Part shown: positions 11,791 through 21,586 of the stretch, piece by piece
How the letters are laid out: each line of letters begins with the position of its first letter
Position numbering within the stretch: the stretch's first letter is position 1
Origin: Ricinus communis
Lineage: Eukaryota; Streptophyta; Magnoliopsida; Malpighiales; Euphorbiaceae
Length of the DNA stretch: 64,000 bases
Reading direction: 5' to 3'
Assembly: GCF_019578655.1 (NCBI RefSeq)
Contig: NC_063264.1
Coordinates: 27,241,688-27,305,687 of the forward strand
Translations under genes and position numbers: made by a program
Notes under the pieces: model-generated
What the model saw: only the letters and a program-made list of their open reading frames with translations
Database searches by the model: none
What the model was told of the DNA's origin: nothing

Positions 11791-12819
11791 TATTGTCCTA
11801 AAAGAGTCCTTTTGATGAAACTAGAGAAAAGGTCTCTTTATATACAATGCCTTCCTTTTGAATGAATCTTTTAGTAATTAGACGAGTCTTATATCTTTTG
11901 ACATTACCTTTTGAGTCCTTTTTGGTTTTAAATATCCATTTACAACCAATGGGTTTCGCTCATTTAGGCAATTCAACAAGATTCCAACCGTCATTATTTT
12001 TTCATAGATTTCATTTCCTTTTGCATGGCATTGATTTAACATTGAGAATTAGAACTTTGAAGAGCTTCGTGAGGATTGATTGGATCATCTTTGCTAAGCT
12101 TGTAGAATCTTCTTGTTTTATGAGGACGTAATAATCATTTGGAATTGCATTCCTCCTTTCTCTAGTTGACTTCCCTAATGACACTTCTTGAGGTTGTTGA
12201 GTTTGCTCTATAGGAAGAACTTCATTATTGTCTTAGAGTTGCATTTTGAATAACGTCAGAAATCATTGTCTAATCACTATCAATACAATATTGAGAAGAG
12301 AAACGAATTTTTCTTCTTCAAAGGCAATTTTTTCATCAAAGAGAAATTTGTTGATCCTACCCCTACAAACTGTACATCCTCAAGAAATCTCGTATTTTCT
12401 GTCTCAAAGAAAGATCATGTAGTGGGAAGTCCTTGACAACATTCTGCATATCCCACAAAATAGCAACTAACTGTCTTAGAGTCCAATTTCTTTCATTAAT
12501 CCTATAAGGACTTGCTTCAGATGGACTTTCCCAAATGTGTAAGTGCTTTATACTAGGCTTTTTACCAGCCCATAATTCATATGGGGTTTTAGCTACTGCT
12601 TTATTGGGTACTCTATTAAGGATATATACTGAGAATGTTTAATGCTTCTCTCCAAAGAGATTCAGATAAAGAAGAATGACTTATCATACTTCTTACGATG
12701 TCCTTAATCGTCTTGCTTCTGCTTTTAGCAACACTATTCATGTTGGGTTTGCCCAATATAGTGTACTATGGGACGATGCTGCATTCTTTTAGGAAGTTAG
12801 CAAAGGGTCATGAACATTA

Positions 12820-13490
12820 TTAATCTGATACATCATATCTTCCATAGTATTGCCCACCACGGTCAAATTTGACAGTTTTAATTTTCTTTCCAAGTTGAAG
12901 TTCAACTTTGGCTTTGTAAGACTTGAACACGTCTAGAGAATGAGGTTTCTCACTTGTTAAATATAGGTAGCTATATCTTGAGTAGTCGTCTATGAATGTA
13001 ATAAAGTATTGTTGACTATTATATGCTGGTGTAGGAAATGGACCATAAATATCTGTATGTATTAGTTCTAAGACTTCTGTATATCTGTTGCCACCTGATT
13101 TCTTTATGTTTGTTGTCTTTCCCCTGTGCACTCAATACAAACTTGAAACTTTTTTAAATCAAGAGAATCAAGAATTCCATCTGACACAAGCCTCTGAATT
13201 CTCTGTTTAGAGATATAGCCTAAACGCTTATGCCATAGGGAGGCAGAATTCTCAATTAATTTACACCTTGTATCTTTTGAACTAGTGTGCAGGATTTCAT
13301 TACAAAAAGCAATAGTTTCTAGCATGTAAAGATGATAAACTAAAATACCAGCACCAATAAAGCTTGAATTTAGAGAGATATTAACTTTATTATTTTCAAA
13401 ACCATAAAGGTATCCACATTTATCCAATAAGAAAATAGAAACTAAATTCTGTTTAAATAACGAAGCAACAAAAGTCTCAACTAAATCCAA
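12820..13490 (-). pseudogene. Integrase remnant of element C
   Basis: Two overlapping open stretches. 13104-13490 carries the GAG-pre-integrase region with LWHKRLGYISKQRIQRL and a zinc-binding CIEC start. 12820-13131 carries the integrase core with ELIHTDIYGPF (first catalytic aspartate) and FITFIDDYSRYSYLY; the second aspartate region reads KFDRGGQY. They are out of frame with each other near 13110. Sequence to about 12140 probably holds the rest of the core and the integrase C-terminus but is heavily broken. Confidence 0.85.
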
Positions 13491-13559
13491 ATAACAGGCA
13501 GTATCTAGAAATATTCTAAAACGCCTATAGTTTTCATAGGAACTTTATTGCTATTGGCC

Positions 13560-14615
13560 ACATAGATGAATTTTTCAATATCAGTTGGCGGTCAGCTCCA
13601 GAGGTAGCCTTGCATAGACACATTTATGTGAGTAGTAGTACCAGAATCTAACCATCAAGTGTCTATAGATACAGAAGCTAAATTAGCTTCAGAACAAACT
13701 AAAGCGAGAACTTTACCTTTCTTTGCACGCCAAGCGACGTATTTAGAACACTCTTTCTTCAGGTGTCCTCCCTTTTTGTAGAAAACATAAGTGAATTCAT
13801 CACTTTGCTTCTTCGCCCTTTTATGCGAAAGTGTTCCAGTTGCAGTATCCTTAGTCCTCTTCTTTTTGTTATTTTGAGAGGTTGATGTTAAATGAGCACT
13901 TTCAGTCTTATCCCTCTGGATTCTCTCTTATTCTTGAACATATTGTGAAATGAGCTCATTAAGAGTCCATTTATCCTCTTGAGTATTATAACTCACCTTA
14001 AACTGACTGAATTATATAGGAAGAGAAATAAAAACTAAATGCACGAGTAAATCTTCATTTATCTCTAACTTTAGTGCCTTTAGTTTTCTTGCAAGGTTTG
14101 GCATTTTCCATAATGTACTCCCTTATGTTCCCTTTTCCCTTATACCTCATAGAAATCAGAGTAGCTAAATAGTTACTTGTTTCTGATTTCTCATTCTTGG
14201 CAAAATACTGTTGTATTGCTATAAGGGATTCCTTAGCATTATTACTCCCAAAAATAGAGCCTCGAAACGCTTCCGGTATGGAACATTTCATGATCATTAA
14301 ACTCGTGCGATTAGAACGATCTCATTTCTCAACTTTAGTCTCATTTGAAGTATCTTTAGCTAAAGTGGGTTGCTCTGTCCGTAGTGCAAGGTCTAAATCC
14401 ATACAATTGAGAACGATTTCCACATTCTCTTTCCAAACCTTAAAGTTTGTACCGTTTAGTATAGGAATAACACTAATTTGAGCAGAAATATTATTTGCAG
14501 TTGCTGAAACTAAATAGAGAATAAAAAACATCATACAATTAATAAACATGTCATAAAAGTGACAAAATAAGATACCTAACACAACTTGACATTCAGTGTT
14601 TGCACAAAATACCAA
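13560..14615 (-). pseudogene. Gag, zinc knuckle and protease remnant of element C
   Basis: 14322-14615 includes the gag N-terminal motif PILNGTNFKVWKENVEIV and MDLDLALR. 14055-14297 continues gag in another frame. Near 13720-13790 a degenerate zinc knuckle (KKGGHLKKECSKY) has lost at least one cysteine, and the protease region follows near 13600-13660. The gag frame is interrupted at about 14300. Confidence 0.78.
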
Positions 14616-15159
14616 TTATAAATGGTACTCTCAGCGCAATAATCAAATATTGATCATAAATCATATCAAACAATAACCTTTCTTTGGACCGTCTATCATT
14701 CACATAGGCAGCTATTGTATAATCATCAATACTTATTATCTCAAGTGTTTTTATTATTTGGCCAAATATTAACCCACCTTTGAATATTCACATAAACAAT
14801 GAATACAAAAAATCTTTATTTTTCAAAATAAAACTAATTTTATAGAACTGGGGCTACTTTGGTAACATGTTGTTTCAATTAACTTAATTTGAAATATAGA
14901 TAATAATCATTATATGTAAAACCATAAATTTGAATATTTAAAAAAACTCAAATATGCTAATGATACTGCCATACAACCTAAATATATGCGAATATCATAC
15001 ATACATTAAATATTCATATAGAATGAAGTTTACTGTTAAAACAAAAACTTTAAAAGTTGATGAATATGAAAGACCCTATAATACAAATCAAACGCAATTA
15101 TATGAAAAAGCTCAATTTTAATCTTAATAATTTAACATGATAGGAGCTTTGATACCACT

Positions 15160-15689
15160 TATTAGACTTTATTATCTATAATAATGATCAATGAATAATA
15201 AAACACATACAAATGATAAATATCAAAATCCATATTGATCATCAAATCTTAATACCTAAAACTATCATACCATAATTATTAAGGAAGTTTAGCCATAAAT
15301 ACATGTCTCCCTTATAGCAATCAAATCTTTTTCGGAATGATTGATGAACGAGTGCTTGAATCAACAGGTATAGCTTTTCTCAGTCAAATCTCTAAATTTT
15401 TTAGAATTTCTTACCTTTTGTCTCTAATGGGTAGAGAATAGAAGTTGTCGTATGATTTGACGTATTGAGAACAATAACCCTGGAGTCTTTATATACTAAC
15501 CTAATAGGATCCCATTAAACCTATATGAGTTAGAAAACGATATATATCCATTTAATCCATATTAAAATTGAGGAGTCTATGGGCTCTAAATAAATGAATC
15601 ATTTTGAATAAGCCCACTAATAAAATAGCTATTGATATAATTATCTTTAAATATGTGAGCCTACATAATAGAGATTAAAAAACCTGACA
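15160..15689 (-). repeat. 5' LTR of copia element C
   Basis: 530 bp, homologous to 6978-7509. The last base pair step at the inner end differs (TATTAG instead of TGTTAG on the plus strand). Confidence 0.9.
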
Positions 15690-15995
15690 AGTTGCTCATC
15701 AGATGAACAATGGAGCAGTTTGATATGTTGATACCTTGTAGCTTCTCTGATAGAATGAAATTTTACATTTATGTGTTTAGTCCTACCATGATGAACAAGA
15801 TTTTCAGCAGTGGCAATTGTAGATTTGTTGTCACAATGGAGTTTTATTGGCAACCTTTGCTCCATTCCAAGGTCCATCAATAACTTTCTTAATCATATAG
15901 CTTAATTTGCAAGAGCAACTGAAATATATTTAGCTTCTAATGTTAACTAAGCCACCACTTCTTTCTTCTTTGAATTCCAGCAGATAGCTCTAATA
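15690..15995 (-). pseudogene. Copia remnant B, right part: RNase H
   Basis: The minus strand shows copia RNase H: MDLGMEQRLPIKLHCDNKST with catalytic-type aspartate, then HHGRTKHINVKFHSIREA and KLLHCSSDEQL, which continues across element C into ADLFTKSL at 6940-6977. Upstream, KKKEVVA and LEAKYIS are recognisable but carry stops. Homology ends near 15990. The first five bases are the right copy of the AGTTG target duplication. Confidence 0.8.
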
Positions 15996-16934
15996 CCATA
16001 GTTACCTGGAACCTGGTACGTCTCGGGTCACGGTATGGGTATGTGGACAGGTTACGCCACTTACCTTAAAATAAGGTACGTGGGGTAGGCATAGTTGGTA
16101 TGTCACTTTGGATCGTGATACGCGAACTAAATATATCCGGGTCACTAATCTTTTTATTTGTAGATTCTTATGCATAAAAGCATTCTAGAGTAATTGCTAT
16201 GTTAATTTTATTAGTAAACATATTAGAAAAAGGATTTACTGCCTAAATAAATGCCTCAATGAGTTGACAACTTATTTATTTAATTTTATTTTTACTATAA
16301 CTCAATTACCAGTAGTAAATTTCTGTCAAATGATGTAGTAAGTCAATTTTGCTTAACATAAAAATTGGTGAATTAATAAAAAAATTATTATATTTAGATA
16401 TAAAATATGTGAAAGAATGCACTTACATAAGACTTTTAATGACTATATTGTTAAATTTAGGATAAATTATTTTTGCTGATTCATAATTATTATTCTTTTA
16501 GTAATCATAGTCATCTTCCCACATTATCTTTTTTTCGTAAAATTTTAAAAATTATCATCATAAATATTTTTGAGAACAAAATAAAAATATGGGTATTTAT
16601 TTGTTTTAAAATTTTAAAATAATTAGATAAAGTTGTCAAAAAAATATAAAATTTAGGATTTAATTAGTAATTAGATCTTAATTAATTTATATTTTAAAAT
16701 ATTAAAAAGAGTGACTTTAAAAATTATACAGTGAAACTGCGATTCGATAATCAGTTAGTATATTATAAGAAAGAAAAAATTGCATGAGATTCCTCAACTA
16801 AAAAATTGTATGCATAATTTTGTGCAGACTGAGTTCCACCAAAAAAAATTGATTTTTTTTGAAAATGCTGAGAACTCCATAAGGCATAAAAGAGATATTG
16901 GGATGAAAAGAAAGAGAAGAAGCAAACCTTGGCC
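15996..16934. other. Intergenic DNA downstream of the DUF2921 gene
   Basis: The first 150 bases are richer in GC and look like old transposon sequence with repeated GGTACG/GGTATG pieces. The rest is AT-rich. It should include the 3' untranslated region of the DUF2921 gene next to 16935. No gene is seen. Confidence 0.5.
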
Positions 16935-19505
16935 TCATACACTTGCAAATCTAGACCTATGGGAAAGGAAGAAATTACCAACATGGTGCTGCTGCAGATA
17001 AATAACTGCTGCAAGAACCAGGTCTACCAATACAGTAATGACTTCCCAGGGTGGAATTTGGAGAAGAGAAGTGTAAGCTTCATAAAGAGTATGAACATGT
17101 GGCAGCAATTGGAGGAAAGTCATACCAATGTAGAAAGAAGAGCTAAGAACATTCTCCTTGGAGTCCCTGAAAATGTTCATCAGAATTTGAGGCAAAAGAA
17201 AACCATCCAAGATAAGTCCTCCATAAGTTTGTAACTCAATCCCCTTTTCAATACTCCAATTCATAAGCAAAGCAAGTAAGGCGCCAACAGCATAAATTGG
17301 TACAGACAGAAGAAAAGTAGTCTTCTCAACTACCGACAGGGACTTATACCTTTCACTGTTAATTCTTGCTATCCAAGTTAGCTGCAAAAGATGAAACTGG
17401 AACAAGAAAGCTACTAATTTAAGTAAGTTTCTGAGCATCTCATTCGCTTCAAGAAATCTGCCTGTCCCATGAAAATGATGTTGCTGATCATCATTGTTCA
17501 AGAGTAATGAACCGAAGCTTGTCACAAGAGGCACTAGGTGCCCCAAAGTGAGTATTGAAAGCATAACAAGTGACATCAAAGGAAGAATTTCTGGATGCCT
17601 TTTTGAGTGCAAGCGCTGCAAGCCCACAAAGAAACATGACAATGCGCTTGATATAAGAGAAATTGCAATCTCCATATCCATCCTCCGGATGAACTTTTTT
17701 TCTTCACCCGTTGAATATTCAGCTGAAGATGTTTCCAAAGATTCAAAGTAAAGAGGATCTGACTTTTCCCGCGAGCTCTGAATCCTTCCCTTAATGTTAC
17801 CCTCATTGTTTTCTTCTTCCAGTGGTGGCAACTGAAACTTCAGAATGATTTCACAGTCGAAGTTTTCTGTCTGATTGTCCAATCCAAGATCTCTACATCC
17901 TGCCAAACACAAGGCTCCTGACTTTTTATCATAGATCCCTTCAGCAGAAACTTCTACCTCATCAAATTTTGAAGCTGTAGTAAATAGAGAAAGACCTTCG
18001 CCAAGTTTTACGCCAGGTAGCATTGTGAATCTGAACTTGTAGCTCATTTTAATTGGACTGCTGCTAAGCGTTGCTTCAACTGCAGAATTTGCTTCATCTA
18101 AATGTTTTTCGTAAAACTGGTCACCTACAGAGAATGGAATTGCATAACCGAATGCAATTCTTCCTACAGAACTTCTAATCGACATGTCGAATCTCATATG
18201 AATATAATTCCCATTTGGGTATCTCTTCTTGCTATTTTTAAGCAGTTGTGTTCTTGTACATGAATTCCTCACTCTGTCAGATTCAGTGTACTCATACTTC
18301 AAACCAGGAACACCCACTATACGATTCTCCGAACTCCGAAAAATGATGTTATCAAAGTAACCAGGATCATCGAGAGTTCTGTTGGTTGATACTTTCCCCA
18401 CCATATTATTTGTCTGTCTGATTGACAATGTATCAGAAAAGCTCAAGCTCAACCTTATCGAACAATCTGCAACGCGAGCACTAGCCAAAGACTCGGCAAC
18501 CTCCAAGAATCGGCAAGCAACAATATACAGTTCACTCTCATCCCAAATTCCTTCCCCAAGAAATGTTCTGTTGGGATAAAAAGGCTGGTAAAAACCATTG
18601 GAGCGGCGCTCAGAAAATTCAACCAAGACTCGCAATCTTCCTTCTTTTTCCAAGCATCCAAATCCACTTATGAATACAACAGGAGGAAGATCTTCATCGA
18701 AAGGGCTGCATCTGTTTGCAGAATCACAATTACTTGCATAATTCAAATAAAATCCATTGGGGGGCCACCAACCTTCATTACAGAAACTAGGTCCAGGGAA
18801 TGAAGTGAAGGGTACTTTCTTGTCAGAATCACCTTCATCTCCACCTTGAAATTGTTTAGAAACTAAAGTATACTCATAGTTCATATGAGGAAGCATCAAG
18901 ATCGATATTGATTCAAAGCAATAAGAATCATCATTAGAATTCAAGCACTCCAAAGTTCCACTAATCAGACTTGTAACGGTACTAGACTTCTTCACACTTT
19001 CAAGCTTCAGAACAGCCTTAAGATCAAGAAAATCATCAATTTTCAGTCTACTGTACCCTACCATACAAAGTTTACCTGAAGATTCTGACCAGTACCCTTC
19101 TAGCGAGAGCCTTACCAAGTCTTTCCCCATTCTACTATCCTGAGCTTGCCCATTATTGAAGTTCCTGCCGTAGTTATAAATGTATGGCATTGGGAACAGA
19201 AAATCTGCTTCGACTTTGAGCACACCTTCAATGTCAGTATGATAGGCATTACGGGTGCGAAAGACAAAAGATTTTGAGAAACTGGAGGAGACATGACTGA
19301 AAATTCCAGTGCCACCTCCGTAACCAGTGTGGAAATGGCCCAGTGGAAATGAAGGATTTGTATTTATCTTTGTAGCATACTGTGGGACAACTGAAGAGCA
19401 ATGGTCAGTGTATGAAGGGAGTTGAGTTGCACAGGATACAGCTGAGATCAAAGAAAAGAAAGAAAGAATAAGGAAATGTGTGAAAGAATTAATGAAGGAA
19501 CTCAT
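16935..19505 (-). CDS. DUF2921 family membrane protein with signal peptide
   Basis: Single-exon gene. The open frame runs up to 19568 (877 codons), but I choose the ATG at 19503-19505 because it starts a classic signal peptide (MSSFINSF, then a leucine-rich core ending SAVSCA); this gives 856 residues. A long extracytoplasmic part of about 600 residues follows, with family-like segments such as PSFPLGHFHTGYGGGTGIF and FRSSENRIVGVPGLKYEYTE. The last 240 residues contain about seven hydrophobic segments (for example ILPLMSLVMLSILTLGHLV and VITVLVDLVLAAVIYL). This is the arrangement of plant DUF2921 proteins. Related FLYING SAUCER proteins carry a C-terminal RING domain; here the chain ends right after the last membrane segment with no RING. 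The molecular function of RING-less members is not known to me. Confidence 0.9.
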   Translation of the reverse strand: MSSFINSFTHFLILSFFSLISAVSCATQLPSYTDHCSSVVPQYATKINTNPSFPLGHFHTGYGGGTGIFSHVSSSFSKSFVFRTRNAYHTDIEGVLKVEADFLFPMPYIYNYGRNFNNGQAQDSRMGKDLVRLSLEGYWSESSGKLCMVGYSRLKIDDFLDLKAVLKLESVKKSSTVTSLISGTLECLNSNDDSYCFESISILMLPHMNYEYTLVSKQFQGGDEGDSDKKVPFTSFPGPSFCNEGWWPPNGFYLNYASNCDSANRCSPFDEDLPPVVFISGFGCLEKEGRLRVLVEFSERRSNGFYQPFYPNRTFLGEGIWDESELYIVACRFLEVAESLASARVADCSIRLSLSFSDTLSIRQTNNMVGKVSTNRTLDDPGYFDNIIFRSSENRIVGVPGLKYEYTESDRVRNSCTRTQLLKNSKKRYPNGNYIHMRFDMSIRSSVGRIAFGYAIPFSVGDQFYEKHLDEANSAVEATLSSSPIKMSYKFRFTMLPGVKLGEGLSLFTTASKFDEVEVSAEGIYDKKSGALCLAGCRDLGLDNQTENFDCEIILKFQLPPLEEENNEGNIKGRIQSSREKSDPLYFESLETSSAEYSTGEEKKFIRRMDMEIAISLISSALSCFFVGLQRLHSKRHPEILPLMSLVMLSILTLGHLVPLVTSFGSLLLNNDDQQHHFHGTGRFLEANEMLRNLLKLVAFLFQFHLLQLTWIARINSERYKSLSVVEKTTFLLSVPIYAVGALLALLMNWSIEKGIELQTYGGLILDGFLLPQILMNIFRDSKENVLSSSFYIGMTFLQLLPHVHTLYEAYTSLLQIPPWEVITVLVDLVLAAVIYLQQHHVGNFFLSHRSRFASV

Positions 19506-21586
19506 TGGATCCTTGATATTGTGAGAAGAGCAGCAAGCAAAAAGTGTCATCATTCGTATGCAAGGCATAGAATTCTGATGATCACTGATAAAAAGAATAA
19601 GAATAATTCTTTTCTAGAACCGTAACTTATTGAAAAATGATATTTATTAAGAGTATACACTTTATTATTACTTATTCATTTAAAACTAATAAATATGTCA
19701 ATCATTTATCATTTTAGTGTATAGATAAAAACATAGACCAACTTTAGACAAAAAACGTTTTTTCTTTAAAAAATGCTTACTTAATTATAAAAGACAAAAT
19801 AATTATTTTTGAACAAAGACAAAAAGAAAATTAGGAAGGACAAATAAACAAAAACATACTGCCATCATCTAGGCCATGTATGAGATATAAATATTTTTTC
19901 AGCCAGTAAGAAATATAATTTTTAATATATTAAGTTTCTTCACCATGTTTTAGAAAAAATATTAATGAAAATACTCTCTTAATCTAATAGAGTTTTTAAT
20001 ATTCTATAATATATTTTAAGATTATGTAATTGCTATTAAAATAAAATGAAATTGTTTCATATAGAGTATTTCTAAAAAACCTCTCACCAAAATATTAAAA
20101 AATTAGAATTTTAAGAGACTCGTTAACTAATTCTCATTCTCTAAAATTTTTAAACATTCTCTTTCCTTAATTTTGAAGAAAGAAAAAATGATTCATAAGA
20201 GTATTTCTAATATATATATATATATATATTAAATTTTTTATTTTAAAAAGCCATATAATAAAATAACATTCTAATATATTTTTTATTTTTTAAATATAAA
20301 TTAGAGATGGTTTGATTCTCTACATATAAACAGTCAAATTTTACTCTATTTTATATTTAATAAATATATTACAAGTCTCTGTGCACTTAATTAATTGATA
20401 TTTTTATTTAGTAAAAATTAAAAATAAAATAAAAGAGAAATTAAAACTATTAATGTTTATGAAAACAAAAACAAAATAAAGAGTCAAATATAAAAAGTGC
20501 ATTGGATTTAAATAAAATATTTGATCCTTTATATTTAAGAAATAAAATTTAGCTCTCCATACGAGAATCAAATTAGCTCTACTTTATATTTTAAAAATAA
20601 ATAATACGTTGGAGTGTTATATTATTATATGACTTTTTAAATATTAAGTTTAATATATATAAAAGTATAATAAAAATACTCTAATTTTTTTGTATTTTTT
20701 TCTATCCTACTTTTTTCTCTATTTAATTATTATCTTTTATTTTTTTTTGCCAATAAAAAATTAATTTTTAAAATACACATCTTAAAATAAATTAAAATAA
20801 AAAATTAATTATTTATAATTTAACATATATATATACTAATAAAATATGTTAGATGACACATCCAAGCTTTTTATATACTTACATAATAGGAAATCCTCAC
20901 AACTTTGCCGGCTGGAATTATTAGTACATACAAGATTTGGATCAATAGACATTGTTGCTGCCGACTTGGAAATCTTCACATATATGAACAATGTTAACGA
21001 GAAACCCAATGTTAAGTGAAAATTTCAATTTCCAAGTAAGACATTTGCAGAGATTTTCAATCTTCACCATTCAAAAAGAAAGGAAATAATAATAGTAATA
21101 ATAATCTATGGCTGTAAATGTACTTGTCACAGTGTGATGCATGTATACGTACAAACTGATACTAAGTGACTGCAGCCACCTAAAGGTCTTCAACCTCTTC
21201 TATCAATCAAAAAAACAGCAGCATTTTATCAGTTCATCACTTCTGCTGCACACCATTACTCTGAATCCATTCTGCACAGCAATATAAATACATACAACTA
21301 GAAGTAGAAAGGAACATTCACCATCTTCAAGATGTAATTGGAGTTTTTAATTAGATGAGATTTTAATTGTCTGCTTTCTGCCATCTTTTATCCATATTTA
21401 CATTTCTGTACAGTTTAGGAACTGTATTTTGACCTATAAAAGAAAAACATAAGCCTCTATAACCAAAATATATGAAGTTTCTCAATAAAAATTAGGGACA
21501 TATATTGCATGTGAGAAACGTTGAGACGCTTTGCGTCGAGTCTCAAAACTATTAATCAATAACTCAATCGTTGCAGCCTTGGGATA
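19506..21586. other. Intergenic DNA between two divergent-from-centre minus-strand genes
   Basis: Contains the upstream region of the DUF2921 gene (right of 19505) and the 3' flank of the E2 gene (left of 21587). Mostly AT-rich, with a fold-back element at 20197-20692. The part 20880-21586 is less AT-rich and probably includes the E2 3' untranslated region. No further gene is seen. Confidence 0.5.
20197..20692. mobile_element. Fold-back MITE with long inverted arms
   Basis: The left arm starts GAGTATTTCTAATATATATA and the right arm ends AAAAATACTCTAAT. Read on the opposite strand, the right arm follows the left for about 200 bases, through AAAAAGCCATATAATAAAATAACA versus its partner, and the GATTTGATTCTC region. 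The middle is short. An element of about 500 bp with no coding capacity. Edges are good to within about 10 bases; a target duplication was not resolved. Confidence 0.65.

Larger units (their letters stand above)
6978..15689 (-). mobile_element. Ty1/copia LTR retrotransposon C, inserted in remnant B
   Basis: Minus-strand element with LTRs at 6978-7509 (3') and 15160-15689 (5'). The LTRs start TGTTAG and end CTAACA on the minus strand. The primer binding site (GTGGTATCAAAGCTC) is at 15144-15159. The polypurine tract (AAGTGGGAGA) lies at about 7510-7522 beside the 3' LTR. Gag, zinc knuckle, protease, integrase and reverse transcriptase remnants follow in copia order. LTR length and gag type suggest the Tork-like group, as inference only. 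A 2.86-kb solo LTR interrupts it at 7648-10502. Without that insert the element is about 5.9 kb. Coding frames are broken, so it is not autonomous now. Confidence 0.92.
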
